The notes below the pieces were generated by a model. That model was not told the origin of the DNA. It did no database searches and was given only the letters and a program-made list of their open reading frames with translations. Positions 25,726 through 35,357 of a stretch of 64,000 nucleotides of DNA are shown one piece after another; within the stretch, counting starts at the first letter, position 1, and every line of letters starts with the position of its first letter. Position numbers and translations under genes: made by a program. The stretch is from Sodaliphilus pleomorphus (lineage in GTDB: Bacteria; Bacteroidota; Bacteroidia; Bacteroidales; Muribaculaceae): positions 868,001-932,000 of the forward strand of contig NZ_CP045696.1 in assembly GCF_009676955.1 (NCBI RefSeq). Reading direction: 5' to 3'.

Positions 25726-26786
25726 TTGGCGGATTCCAGAAGCAAGTGCAAAGTTACGCTATTTTTTCTTTAATCATGTCTTTGGGCTTGCGAAATCCGT
25801 TTTTCTTTCTAGGCCTGTTGTTTAATTTTTCGATGATGCTCTTGACATATAGCCTTGAAATACCCCTAAAGTCCGTCTTCTTCGGAATATATTGCCTGAT
25901 GAGCCCGTTCATGTTCTCGATGGCTCCCTTCTCCCACGAGCAGTACGGATGTGCGAAGTAAACTTTCGTGTTAAGTTCCCTCGCAATGATTTCGTGTGCG
26001 GCAAACTCCGGCCCGTTGTCTGTCGTTATCGACCTTACAGGCAGACCGCTCTCCCGTAAGAGTCTCACCACGGCATATGCCAGTGGAACGGCCTGCTTTC
26101 CCGTATCGAGTTTCTCCATGAGCATAAAGCTGCTCTTCCTCTCAACCAGAGTAACGATGGCACCTTTGCCTTCTTTTCCGACGATGGTGTCCATCTCCCA
26201 GTCTCCTATGGTCTGTCCATAGTCCGTTTCCGGTCTTTCGTCAATGGAGAGGCGGTTGGGAATATGCGCCTTGGTGGTAAGCAAGGACTTTTGCCTTGGT
26301 CTGCCTCCATGCCTGAGGTGCTTTCGGATGTTGTCCCCGTAATGTGGGGAAAGGGCCGCTATCCAGTTGTATATGGTTGACTTGGACACCGTGATGCCCT
26401 CTTTCTTGCCAAGCCATCCGGCGACTTCCTCCGGCGACCACTGCTCCTTACGGATAAGTTCAAAAACACGGCTGCGTACATAGGGAGCGATACGGCGATT
26501 GCCAGGTGTCCTGGCCTTGCGTCGTTTGACTTTCAATACGGCCGCACGTGCGTCATAAACGCCTTTAGCATTAGAATTACGCCTTCGCTCACGAGAAACC
26601 GTGCTTACTGACACACCAATAGTCTCGGCTATGAAACTAAGTGAGAATTTCGTTTGGAGTAGCACACTTATTGTGTATCTTTGCTCCGAGGTTAATTGTT
26701 TATACATCACAATACAAAATTAATTAATCTTAGGGAGGGGAACGAAAGATCTCCTCTTTTTTTGTATTGCTTAAGTTATCCGCCAA
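25726..26786 (-). mobile_element. IS30-family insertion sequence, apparently intact
   Basis: About 1.06 kb. Imperfect inverted ends: TTGGCGGATtcCagAAGCAA reading in from 25726, and TTGGCGGATaaCttAAGCAA reading in from 26786. It contains one transposase gene that fills the element. A -7-like TAATTTTG precedes the transposase. Target duplication could not be defined. It lies next to a perfect GGGGGC/GCCCCC hairpin (26795-26811). Confidence 0.8.
25754..26707 (-). CDS. IS30-family transposase
   Basis: 317 residues from the ATG at 26707. The N-terminal HTH MYKQLTSEQRYTISVLLQT and second HTH (SFIAETIGVSVSTVSRERRRN) bind the ends. The DDE catalytic core has D in GDWEMDTIVG, D in TTDNGPEFA and E in EKGAIENMNGLIRQ, and ends with IEKLNNRPRKKNGFRKPKD, all IS30 hallmarks. 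Length is standard and no frameshift is seen, so it is likely active. Confidence 0.93.
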   Translation of the reverse strand: MYKQLTSEQRYTISVLLQTKFSLSFIAETIGVSVSTVSRERRRNSNAKGVYDARAAVLKVKRRKARTPGNRRIAPYVRSRVFELIRKEQWSPEEVAGWLGKKEGITVSKSTIYNWIAALSPHYGDNIRKHLRHGGRPRQKSLLTTKAHIPNRLSIDERPETDYGQTIGDWEMDTIVGKEGKGAIVTLVERKSSFMLMEKLDTGKQAVPLAYAVVRLLRESGLPVRSITTDNGPEFAAHEIIARELNTKVYFAHPYCSWEKGAIENMNGLIRQYIPKKTDFRGISRLYVKSIIEKLNNRPRKKNGFRKPKDMIKEKIA

Positions 26787-26883
26787 TGCTCTTTGGGGGC
26801 TTCGCGCCCCCAGCCGCAAGGCAAACCTCCGCGGTGTTTTTCATGTTTTAATGCACCGCAGAGTTTTGCACTTCTAATTGGAA

Positions 26884-27627
26884 TTAGCATTTTCGCTTGA
26901 GCTTGGCTGCAAGGCGTTGCAGCAGGGCGGGCTTCCAGCTGTGAGCGCAGTAGTGAATGGCATAGGAGGCCGGCGTGGCCTCGTGCTTGTTGCCGGCAAA
27001 CACCTCGGAGCGGTAGATCATGATGCCGTCGTCGAGCTGCTGGTCGCGGTCCACATAGCGCAGGCCGTAGCGCTCCATCACGCGGGCGTAGATGAAGGGC
27101 GAGAGCACGCCTTGCCCCTGGGTGCCCGAGGGCATCTCAAAGGTGCGGTGCTCATAGTCGTCGAGCACGTCTTTCACATAGCGGCACCCGGCCTGGGCGC
27201 CCATCACGGCAGCCTGAATCTGGATGCCCGACACATAGCCGTCCTTGATGCGGCGGCCCTGGGCGTCGATCATAGCCATGGAGCCCATTCTCTCGACCTG
27301 GCTGGGGTGATACTCCATGCTGCTGAAGAAGTTGTGGCCCAGCATGTCGTCGAAGGGCTTGAGCACCCGCACGTCGCTGTCGAGGTAGATGCCGCCCTCG
27401 GTGTAAAGGGCCCACATGCGTATGTAGTCGGCCGCAAAGGCCCACTTGCGCTGCGCGCAGGCCTGCTGCACATAGGCCGGCGCGCTGCCGATGTCGAAGT
27501 TGCTGGTGTTCCACAGCTTTATCTTGTAGTGGGGCATCACTTGTCGCCACGTGGCCATGCACCGGGCTATCTTGTCGGGATAGGGGTCGCCGCTCAGCCA
27601 GCAGTAGTGTATCACTTTGGGTATCAT
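26884..27627 (-). CDS. glycosyltransferase family 32-like protein
   Basis: 247 residues. Starts with the GT32 signature MIPKVIHYCWLSGDPYPDKI, then the nucleotide-sugar DXD motif in GGIYLDSDVRVLKPF, and AIHYCAHSWKPA near the end. It would transfer a hexose to surface polysaccharide or oligosaccharide on the cytosolic face. The neighbour on the same strand is a GT25-type enzyme, suggesting a small remnant of a glycan cluster; no flippase or polymerase is seen. Confidence 0.86.
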   Translation of the reverse strand: MIPKVIHYCWLSGDPYPDKIARCMATWRQVMPHYKIKLWNTSNFDIGSAPAYVQQACAQRKWAFAADYIRMWALYTEGGIYLDSDVRVLKPFDDMLGHNFFSSMEYHPSQVERMGSMAMIDAQGRRIKDGYVSGIQIQAAVMGAQAGCRYVKDVLDDYEHRTFEMPSGTQGQGVLSPFIYARVMERYGLRYVDRDQQLDDGIMIYRSEVFAGNKHEATPASYAIHYCAHSWKPALLQRLAAKLKRKC

Positions 27628-27701
27628 GCGCGTGTAGTGTGTAGTCGTTGTTGTCTTTGTTAATTGTGATTGTTATCGTTATCGTTGTTGTCGCGGCAGC
27701 C

Positions 27702-28493
27702 CTACCTCAGGTAGTACACCAGCCGCTTGTAGGCGAGCTTGAGCCGCCACATGCGGCGCCGGTAGCGTTGCTTGCGACGGCCGCGGCGGTCGATCGACGA
27801 GCAGAAACGCCCGCACGCCGTGCCCTGCGAGGCAATGCAGGGGTGGCACCAGTAGTAGCCTATGAGGCCCTGCGAGAGCAGCAGGCTGTGAAACAGGTCG
27901 ATGGGGCGGTCGCACTTGCGCCGCTCGGCCTCGGCCAGGATGGTCATGGCCGCGCCGCGCGTGCAGTAGTAGGCCCCGCCCAGCCGGTCGCGCTGGGCCG
28001 GGTACAGGTGCACACCGCGCCGGCGCTGGCTGCGGGGCACAAACTTGAGCAGGCTGTCCTCGAGCGAGCACAGCGCGCCATCGAGGTGGCGGCGGCGCAC
28101 CTCGGCCAGGCACTCGCCCATCACGCGGTTGAAGTCGCGGTGCAGCAGCATGTCGTCTTCCAGGATGAGCGCGCCCTCGAGGTTGCGCTCCACGATGCGC
28201 CGGTAGGCCGCCAGGTGCTTGGCAGCGCACGAGGTGGCGGCCTGCACGCGGGCCATGTCGCCGGCAAAGTAGCGGCCCACAACGTCGGGCGTGAGGTCGC
28301 TCTTGTCGTCCTCGAGCACATACTCGAAGTGCAGTCCGTGGGCCTGCATCATCGCCTCCATGTGCCGCCGCCGGTCGTCGTAGCCCTGCCTCACGTGCAG
28401 CACAAAGATCGTGAGCCCCTCGCAGCCCTGCTGCCCAGCCGGGGCACTCGCCGCAGTGGTGGAGGTGAAATCCTTTTTTATATTGTCAAGCAT
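27702..28493 (-). CDS. glycosyltransferase family 25 (LPS biosynthesis) protein
   Basis: 263 residues from the ATG at 28493, just before the first homology; the upstream open frame to 28571 is Ala/Arg-rich and rejected. Family features: FVLHVRQGYDDRRRHMEAMM, the helix CAAKHLAAYRRIVERNLEGA and the acidic LILEDDMLLHRDF, which binds the metal and sugar nucleotide. GT25 enzymes add galactose or similar to lipooligosaccharide. The gene precedes the GT32-like gene by about 75 bases on the same strand, so they are likely co-transcribed. Confidence 0.85.
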   Translation of the reverse strand: MLDNIKKDFTSTTAASAPAGQQGCEGLTIFVLHVRQGYDDRRRHMEAMMQAHGLHFEYVLEDDKSDLTPDVVGRYFAGDMARVQAATSCAAKHLAAYRRIVERNLEGALILEDDMLLHRDFNRVMGECLAEVRRRHLDGALCSLEDSLLKFVPRSQRRRGVHLYPAQRDRLGGAYYCTRGAAMTILAEAERRKCDRPIDLFHSLLLSQGLIGYYWCHPCIASQGTACGRFCSSIDRRGRRKQRYRRRMWRLKLAYKRLVYYLR

Positions 28494-28676
28494 GCGTCCA
28501 GTGTGTGCGCGCCCTGCCCCGCCGCTGGTCGCAGCCGCTCGCGCGGCGCGGCAGCAAGGCCGGCACAGCATCGTTTAAATAAAACCGGTGCAAAATTACT
28601 ACATCTGCACCACAATAGCACCACACAGCCCCACATTTTTCACCCGCCCTCACAGCGCAATAAGCAAAAAAAACAC

Positions 28677-28684
28677 TAAATTTG
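28677..28684 (+). promoter_or_regulatory. -7 box upstream of hsdR
   Basis: TAAATTTG, a match to TAnnTTTG, about 85 bases before the hsdR ATG. No convincing -33 box was found. Confidence 0.45.
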
Positions 28685-28768
28685 CAACAACTAAGCAATC
28701 GAGCCTTTTGTCAACCAACACACCACCGCCCCCTGGTCGACCAGGGAGCACCAACAAAAAAAAACGAC

Positions 28769-31700
28769 ATGAGCGGAAAATTCAATGAAGCCACAAGAGT
28801 TCAGATGCCAGCAATGGTACATCTAACACGATTAGGATACTCCTATTTCGGAAAAATTTCCGAAGAGGATGCTAATGTCATATATGACCCTGACACAAAT
28901 ATTTTGATTGAAGTTTTTTGTACTCAATTCGACAAAATAAACCCTGAGCATAAAGGTGAAGGACTTCAAGTATTGCAAGAAATAAGACAAGAATTAAAGA
29001 ATGATGATTTAGGCCGCTCTTTTTATTACCGTCTTAAATCAATTTCTCCAATTCGCTTGATTGATTTTGATCAACCAAGCAACAATGCTTTCCACTTTAC
29101 TGCTGAATTTACTTGCAAGAATGGTCAAGACGAATTTCGACCTGACATAACTCTATTTGTCAATGGATTGCCCCTGTGCTTCGTTGAAGTTAAAAAACCC
29201 AACAACTCAGGAGGCATGGTGGCGGAAAGCAAGAGAATGAATCTTCAGCGTTTCCCTAATAAGAGATTCAGATCTTTCATCAATATCACTCAGCTGATGA
29301 TATTCTCTAACAATATGGAATACGACACAATGGGAGGAATTGTGCCGCTTCAAGGAGCATTCTACTGCACAGCAGCAAGAAAATCAGCTCCCTTCAACTG
29401 TTTCAGAGAGGAAAATCGTGCAAATCTTGATGTAGCCCCTTACAATAGAGATTTCCCTTACAAGCCCATTGACAAGAATATTGAGAAGGCTATCTTAAAA
29501 GACTATAACTGTCAAGTCATTCACACAACGCCCGAATATCAAACGAATCTCAATACCAACACACCGACAAATCGCATCTTGACTTCGATGTGCTCACCCG
29601 AAAGATTGCTTTTTATTCTGCGATACGGCATTGCATATGTAAAATCAGAGAGAGAAGTGGATGGAAAAATTGAGATTACTGACCAAAAGCACATTATGCG
29701 TTATCAACAAATGTTTGCTTCTTTGGCCATTTGCAAGCAACTCGACAACGGCTCCAAGTCGGGTGTGGTTTGGCACACTCAAGGCAGTGGCAAAACAGCT
29801 TTGTCATTTCACCTAACATATATTCTCAACGATTACTTTGCAAAGCAAAATAAGGTTGCTAAATTTTACTTTATTGTCGATCGAATTGATCTACTTGAAC
29901 AAGCCACACAGGAATTTGAAGCACGCGGCTTAGTTGTTACAACAGCCAATACTCGAAGTGAATTAATGCAACAATTCCGCGAGAACAAATCTCAACAAGG
30001 GACAAGCGGAAAACAAGAAATAACCGTTGTCAACATACAACGATTTGCCGAAGACAAAGAAAAAGTAACTCTCCCACAATATGCTACAAATCTCCAACGA
30101 GTGTTCATTCTTGACGAGGCACATCGAGGCTATCGTCCTGGCGGTTGCTTTCTCGCCAACTTATTTGACGCAGACCCAAACTCCATAAAAATAGCCCTCA
30201 CTGGAACTCCACTTTTAAAAGAGGAAAGAGCTACGGCAAAAGTGTTTGACCATTATTTCCACACTTATTATTATGACCGGTCTATTGCCGACGGCTATAC
30301 GTTAAAAATAATTCGCGAGGACATAGAAACCTCGTACAGGGAAAAGCTTACCCAAGTTATGGATAATTTGGAGCACCTTGTACAGAAGAAAGATGTCAAA
30401 AAATCAGCGATTATTGAACACGAAAACTATGTGAAGGAACTAATTCGCTATATTATTACCGACCTGTCGCGCTTCCGCATGCAACACGGCGACAACACTC
30501 TTGGCGGTATGGTAATCTGCGAAACAAGCGGCCAAGCTCGCAATATAGCAGCTTACTGGGACGAAGTTCAAAATGAAATGAACAAATTGGCTTCAGTGTC
30601 AACCCACATTCGCGCACGCCTTATTCTTCACGATTCTGATGACAAAGAAACAAGGAAGCAAATTGTAAAAGATTTCAAAAAGAACATGACTGTCGACGTG
30701 TTAATAGTATACAATATGCTATTGACCGGTTTTGATGCACCACGACTTAAACGCCTTTATTTTGGCAGAAAACTCAAAGACCACAATCTACTTCAAGCGC
30801 TCACACGAGTCAATCGCCCATACAAGGATAACCGCTATGGCTATGTGATCGACTTTGCCGACATCAAACGCAATTTTGAAGAGACTAACGAGGCATATCT
30901 TCAAGAGCTCAACCGCTTTAACGACCCAGATGAGACAGGATTAAACGTTACAAACACATTCACACAAGTTCTTGAAAATCCAAAGGAAATAATTGATAAG
31001 ATGCGCGACATTCAAGACACTCTCTTTGATTATACAACTGACAACGTTGAGGAGTTCAGCTCGGAAGTTTCTACAATCCAAGACAAAAAAGTGTTGCTTG
31101 AACTTAAGAAAGCTCTTGAAGCAGCACGTGACTGCGGCAACCTTGTCCGTACTTTCGGCGATGACATATTAAAGGAAAAATTTGCACAGGTTGAGCTGAC
31201 GAAACTCCCTGATATGCTTAAAGAGGTTCAACACCACATTACAATTATCAATCAAAAGGAAGCATTCTCTGCGAACGAGGAAACTGCTGTCCTTGTAAAT
31301 GAAGCGATGCAAGACATTGAGTTCACTTTCTCAAAAATTGGGGAGGAAGAACTCAAAATCATTGCAGGCGGCAGAGAGCTGAAAGACAAATGGCGTGACA
31401 CAATCCGTGCATTTACCGAGAACATTGACCCTGACGACCCAGAGTTTATTACACTTCGTGAAGCCTTTACCCAGCGGTTCAAAGAGCATGGCTTTGTGAT
31501 TGACTCTATCGCCAAATATAACGAAGAAAACGCTGCACTTGACTCTATCATCACACGGTTGAGGGCAATTCAAACAGCCAACAACAACTTGCTCAAAAAA
31601 TATAATGGCGATGCGAAATTTGCACGTCTGCATAAACGCATCAGGGAAGTAAATACTAAAAGAAAGTCGCAGAAAAAGAGTCCTCTGTTCACATTTTCAG

Positions 31701-31942
31701 ATAGCGAAATATGTGTAATCCTTGGAATGATAAAAGACGAGGTCGACTCAAAGGTGTACGACCGAAACAACATTCTTAAACAGGATGCCTATTTTGAGCA
31801 AACCGTTCTTTCCACGGTTTCAGATATTCTGTACCATTTCCCGCAAATATCAGATGTGGCTACTCCTGACGACTACAACTTCGTGAAAAATGGCATTGCA
31901 CGCCAATATCTCAATCAATATAATGCAACTTACCAAGCATAA
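28769..31942 (+). CDS. hsdR: type I restriction enzyme R subunit
   Basis: 1057 residues from the ATG at 28769 (MSGKFNEATRVQMPAMVHL). N-terminal nuclease domain with PD-(D/E)XK elements FRPDITLFVNG and CFVEVKKPN near residues 125-150. Helicase motor: Walker A WHTQGSGKTALS (about 338), DEAH box ILDEAHRGYRPG (about 448), motif III LTGTPLL. It translocates DNA and cuts unmethylated sites as part of R2M2S. The gene overlaps hsdM by one base (TAATG). The base composition is clearly AT-richer than flanking genes, a sign of transfer. Confidence 0.96.
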   Translation: MSGKFNEATRVQMPAMVHLTRLGYSYFGKISEEDANVIYDPDTNILIEVFCTQFDKINPEHKGEGLQVLQEIRQELKNDDLGRSFYYRLKSISPIRLIDFDQPSNNAFHFTAEFTCKNGQDEFRPDITLFVNGLPLCFVEVKKPNNSGGMVAESKRMNLQRFPNKRFRSFINITQLMIFSNNMEYDTMGGIVPLQGAFYCTAARKSAPFNCFREENRANLDVAPYNRDFPYKPIDKNIEKAILKDYNCQVIHTTPEYQTNLNTNTPTNRILTSMCSPERLLFILRYGIAYVKSEREVDGKIEITDQKHIMRYQQMFASLAICKQLDNGSKSGVVWHTQGSGKTALSFHLTYILNDYFAKQNKVAKFYFIVDRIDLLEQATQEFEARGLVVTTANTRSELMQQFRENKSQQGTSGKQEITVVNIQRFAEDKEKVTLPQYATNLQRVFILDEAHRGYRPGGCFLANLFDADPNSIKIALTGTPLLKEERATAKVFDHYFHTYYYDRSIADGYTLKIIREDIETSYREKLTQVMDNLEHLVQKKDVKKSAIIEHENYVKELIRYIITDLSRFRMQHGDNTLGGMVICETSGQARNIAAYWDEVQNEMNKLASVSTHIRARLILHDSDDKETRKQIVKDFKKNMTVDVLIVYNMLLTGFDAPRLKRLYFGRKLKDHNLLQALTRVNRPYKDNRYGYVIDFADIKRNFEETNEAYLQELNRFNDPDETGLNVTNTFTQVLENPKEIIDKMRDIQDTLFDYTTDNVEEFSSEVSTIQDKKVLLELKKALEAARDCGNLVRTFGDDILKEKFAQVELTKLPDMLKEVQHHITIINQKEAFSANEETAVLVNEAMQDIEFTFSKIGEEELKIIAGGRELKDKWRDTIRAFTENIDPDDPEFITLREAFTQRFKEHGFVIDSIAKYNEENAALDSIITRLRAIQTANNNLLKKYNGDAKFARLHKRIREVNTKRKSQKKSPLFTFSDSEICVILGMIKDEVDSKVYDRNNILKQDAYFEQTVLSTVSDILYHFPQISDVATPDDYNFVKNGIARQYLNQYNATYQA

Positions 31943-33579
31943 TGGATATTAAAAAAGAAACAATACGACTGATAGATGATTTAAAAGCTACTTGCCAATC
32001 CTACGGACTTGGCAACGACGGCAACGAGTACAAAATTATCACCCAAATATTTCTCTACAAATTTCTGAATGATAAATTCGGTTATGAACTAAAGCGAGCA
32101 AAAAGTCGCATTGCAGATAAAATCAGAAATGCCGATCAGTGGGAAAAAGCATATACCGAACTCACCGATAATGAGCGGCAATTACTCATGATCGCTTTGC
32201 CGCCTGAATCGCTTAAACTCCAGCCACAGCACTTGCTTTCTACCTTATGGAATCAATCAAGCCGAGGAGATTTTGACATAATTTTTGATGCAACAATGAC
32301 TGATATTGCCGAGCAAAATCTCGATATTTTCTCCACGCAAACTACCCAAAACACCAAAATTCCACTATTTGAGAAACTTACACCCTACGTCACCGACTCC
32401 GACCAGCGTCCTGCATTCGCTCGTGCATTGGTTGACAAACTCGTAAACTTCTCATTCGAGAAAGCATTTTCAAGTGGCTATGATTTTTTTGCCGCCATCT
32501 TTGAATACCTTATCAAAGATTACAACACTGCAGGAGGTGGAAAATATGCCGAATATTACACTCCACACGCTATTGCAACAATTATGGCCCGACTGCTCGT
32601 TGGCAATGATGAGAATCTGCACAACATAGAAATCTATGACCCATCGGCAGGGACTGGAACGTTGCTGATAGCGCTTGCACACCAAATAGGCAACAGCAAG
32701 TGCACGATCTTCGCACAGGACATTTCACAGCGCAGCAACAAGATGTTAAAACTCAACTTGCTACTAAACGGCCTTGTCACATCGCTCGACAACGCAATTC
32801 AAGGCGATACACTCGTTGCACCTTATCACAAGAACGACATCGGCACGGCTTTGCGTCAATTCGACTATGTGGTTTCCAATCCACCATTCAAAATGGATTT
32901 CTCCGACACCCGCGAAAAGCTTGCCGCGCAACCTGCACGTTTTTGGGCTGGAGTGCCTAGGGTGCCTGCCAAGAAAAAAGAAAGTATGGCTATATACACC
33001 TGCTTCATTCAGCATGTAATCAACTCGCTAAAAGATACAGGAAAGGGGGCTATCGTGATTCCCACAGGCTTCATCACTGCAAAATCAGGCATTGAAAATA
33101 AAATCTTGAAGCACATTGTCGACAAGAAGATTGTGTATGGTGTGGTATCGATGCCGTCAAATGTATTTGCCAACACTGGCACTAATGTGTCTGTGCTATT
33201 TTTCGATAAGTCGGCAAAACGTGATTCTGTCGTGCTCATTGATGCTTCAAAACTTGGTGAAAAAACCAAGATTGACGGCAACCAGAAGACTGTGCTCCAC
33301 GATGAGGATGTAGAAAAGATCATTTCATCATTCAACAATGCCGAAGCGATAGATGATTTCTCGGTGGTAGTTTCCTATGATGAAATCAAGGAGAAAAACT
33401 ACTCACTCTCAGCGGGTCAATATTTCGATATAAAAATCGAATATGTAGATATTACCGAAGAGAAATTCAACAAACGCATGGCTGACTACCGTAAAACGCT
33501 CACTGAGCAATTTGCCGAAAGTCACAAGCTTGAAAATGAAATCATGCGCCAGTTGGATAGTTTGAAATTTAACGAGTAA
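31942..33579 (+). CDS. hsdM: type I restriction-modification methyltransferase subunit M
   Basis: 545 residues. N-terminal helical HsdM_N domain, then the adenine N6-methylase: SAM motif I YDPSAGTGTLLIAL, preceded by KYAEYYTPHAIATIMARLL, and catalytic motif IV NPPF in DYVVSNPPFKMDF. It methylates the adenine selected by HsdS. It starts on the last base of hsdR's stop. hsdS follows after about 520 bases that hold a broken DUF1016 remnant, an unusual gap for a type I operon. Confidence 0.96.
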   Translation: MDIKKETIRLIDDLKATCQSYGLGNDGNEYKIITQIFLYKFLNDKFGYELKRAKSRIADKIRNADQWEKAYTELTDNERQLLMIALPPESLKLQPQHLLSTLWNQSSRGDFDIIFDATMTDIAEQNLDIFSTQTTQNTKIPLFEKLTPYVTDSDQRPAFARALVDKLVNFSFEKAFSSGYDFFAAIFEYLIKDYNTAGGGKYAEYYTPHAIATIMARLLVGNDENLHNIEIYDPSAGTGTLLIALAHQIGNSKCTIFAQDISQRSNKMLKLNLLLNGLVTSLDNAIQGDTLVAPYHKNDIGTALRQFDYVVSNPPFKMDFSDTREKLAAQPARFWAGVPRVPAKKKESMAIYTCFIQHVINSLKDTGKGAIVIPTGFITAKSGIENKILKHIVDKKIVYGVVSMPSNVFANTGTNVSVLFFDKSAKRDSVVLIDASKLGEKTKIDGNQKTVLHDEDVEKIISSFNNAEAIDDFSVVVSYDEIKEKNYSLSAGQYFDIKIEYVDITEEKFNKRMADYRKTLTEQFAESHKLENEIMRQLDSLKFNE

Positions 33580-33587
33580 AATAGATT

Positions 33588-33867
33588 ATGGAGCAACATC
33601 ATATATCACAAGCATACGAAATTGCGGCTGAAACCATAAAGAACGCTACTCTGCAAGGACAGTATGAAGCAGCCAAAGGTGTTAATCGCATTCAGTTGGC
33701 AACCTATTTCAGTGTGGGCAAATATGTTTCAGCTAACACCCGACAAGGAGTTTGGGGGGACTGGTGCATTGGAAGCTATAAGTACCCGATTGCGCCAATT
33801 ACTGCCAGGACTGCGAGGATATTCAGCAGATAGTCTTAAACTGATGCGTATCTTCTATGAAGAATGA
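33588..33867 (+). pseudogene. frameshifted and truncated DUF1016 (YhcG-like) nuclease fragment
   Basis: The N-terminal part of a DUF1016 protein: EQHHISQAYEIAAETIKNAT... YFSVGKYVSANTRQGVWG in frame 1, then TGALEAISTRLRQLLPGLRG and YSADSLKLMRIFYEE in the next frame. The break sits exactly at a G6 run (33754-33759); five Gs would restore the frame. Even so the protein would end at about 93 residues, against about 350 in full members, so the PD-(D/E)XK domain is missing. DUF1016 genes often lie inside hsd operons. Confidence 0.8.
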
Positions 33868-34084
33868 AATCAAGGCTAAAGCTTCTATTAATAAAAACGA
33901 CATATGGCGAATTATTAACGAAAATCATATAAAGGACAATACCGATTATTCTATATATAATTTTAGAAATAAGAGTCAAGAAGAATTGTATGAACAAAAA
34001 GGTGAAATACCCAAAGGTGTACCTTCTATTTACAAAGAAACAACTGTTGATTATATCATAAAGATATATAATAATGAACATTAA
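33857..34084 (+). CDS. small hypothetical protein between hsdM and hsdS
   Basis: 75 residues, AT-rich, Lys/Asn/Ile-rich and charged (IWRIINENHIKDNTDYSIYN). It starts within the end of the DUF1016 fragment and ends 17 bases before the hsdS ATG. No family was recognised. It may be the tail of a gene fused to the broken DUF1016 piece, or a true small protein of the operon. Confidence 0.4.
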   Translation: MKNEIKAKASINKNDIWRIINENHIKDNTDYSIYNFRNKSQEELYEQKGEIPKGVPSIYKETTVDYIIKIYNNEH

Positions 34085-34100
34085 TACTTCTATATTCACA

Positions 34101-35357
34101 ATGAAAAAGTATAGACTCAAGGATATTGCCACAGTTGAAATTAGTAGTGTTGACAAAAAGACAAAAGAGAGTGAAACTAATGTTCGCCTTTGTAATTTTA
34201 CGGATGTCTATTATAATTGGGCTATAACCAAAGATAAACATGATAATTTTATGGAGGCTACAGCCAATAATAAAGAAATTAGTCGTTTCCTTTTCAAAAA
34301 AGGGCAAGTTGCACTGACAAAAGATAGTGAAACACGTTATGATATTGGTATTGCCACTTACATAGCTGATGATTTTGAAGATGTCGTATTAGGCTATCAT
34401 TGCGCCTTGATTACACCTGATGAAAGCAAAGTAGTCGGTTGTTATCTCAATGCTTTTTTGCACTCAAATATGAGTCGTAAATATTTTGCTAATAGCGCAA
34501 GTGGAAGTGGGCAACGTTATACATTGTCTATCCAAACAATAGAAGAAATGCCTATTCTTCTACCCGAAATAGAGGAGCAGAAGCAAATAGGGAAACTTTT
34601 CTCTAACATTGACCGTAAAATAGAAATCAATCGTTCGCTAAATCATAATTTAGTGGCGATGGCAAAGCAGCTATACGACTATTGGTTCGTGCAGTTTGAT
34701 TTTCCCGATGAGAATGGCAAGCCGTACAAGTCATCGGGTGGTTTGATGGTATGGAATAATGTACTTAAAAGAGAAATTCCGGCAACATGGAAAGTTGTTA
34801 ATATCTTTGATGCTGTCAATGTGAGATATGGTTTTCCGTTTGCAACAGAGAATTTTACAGAAGAAGTCACATCTACCCCAATAGTTAGAATTAGGGATAT
34901 ATTAGAAGGAACTGTTTCTGCATATTCTTTAGAAGAAACCGATGACAAGTACAAGCTTCAAGAAGGCGATCTATTAGTGGGAATGGATGGAAACTTCCAT
35001 ATGAATTATTGGCATGATAATACTGCCTACCTAAATCAACGATGTGTAAGGTTTAGAATGAAAGAAGATTCTTCTATTTCCGCAATTCAGACATACTATA
35101 ACATTCAACCTTATATTAAAGCTAAGGAGAAAAATGCCAAAGGTTCAACTGTAGGACACTTATCTGATAAAGATTTAAAGGAAATATATGTAATAGCCCC
35201 ACAAAATTCAAACAACTTCCATCCAAGAGTTTTTTTTGATACTCTGCTAACCCAGATGGTTAAGAATAAACAACAGATATTGGAATTGATAAAGCAACGT
35301 GATGAACTACTCCCATTGCTAATGAACGGTCAGGTGTCGCTTCTAAATTGCGACTGA
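34101..35357 (+). CDS. hsdS: type I restriction-modification specificity subunit S (expressed copy)
   Basis: 418 residues from the ATG at 34101. Two target-recognition domains (about 1-150 and 215-380), each followed by a conserved helical spacer: first GKLFSNIDRKIEINRSLNHN then LVAMAKQLYDYWFVQFDFP, second NKQQILELIKQRDELLPLLMNGQ. The 14-bp inversion site (34639-34652) falls in the central spacer, where it encodes NHNL. Recombination with the silent halves would exchange the second domain while keeping the first. It follows hsdR and hsdM and is read from the same promoter. Confidence 0.94.
   Translation: MKKYRLKDIATVEISSVDKKTKESETNVRLCNFTDVYYNWAITKDKHDNFMEATANNKEISRFLFKKGQVALTKDSETRYDIGIATYIADDFEDVVLGYHCALITPDESKVVGCYLNAFLHSNMSRKYFANSASGSGQRYTLSIQTIEEMPILLPEIEEQKQIGKLFSNIDRKIEINRSLNHNLVAMAKQLYDYWFVQFDFPDENGKPYKSSGGLMVWNNVLKREIPATWKVVNIFDAVNVRYGFPFATENFTEEVTSTPIVRIRDILEGTVSAYSLEETDDKYKLQEGDLLVGMDGNFHMNYWHDNTAYLNQRCVRFRMKEDSSISAIQTYYNIQPYIKAKEKNAKGSTVGHLSDKDLKEIYVIAPQNSNNFHPRVFFDTLLTQMVKNKQQILELIKQRDELLPLLMNGQVSLLNCD
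34639..34652 (+). repeat. inversion site A in hsdS (TAAATCATAATTTA)
   Basis: First of four copies of the 14-base core, orientation plus, inside the central spacer codons N-H-N-L of the expressed hsdS. The flanks (TTCG before, GGCGATGGCAAAGCAGCT after) are also shared with the other sites. Confidence 0.8.
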
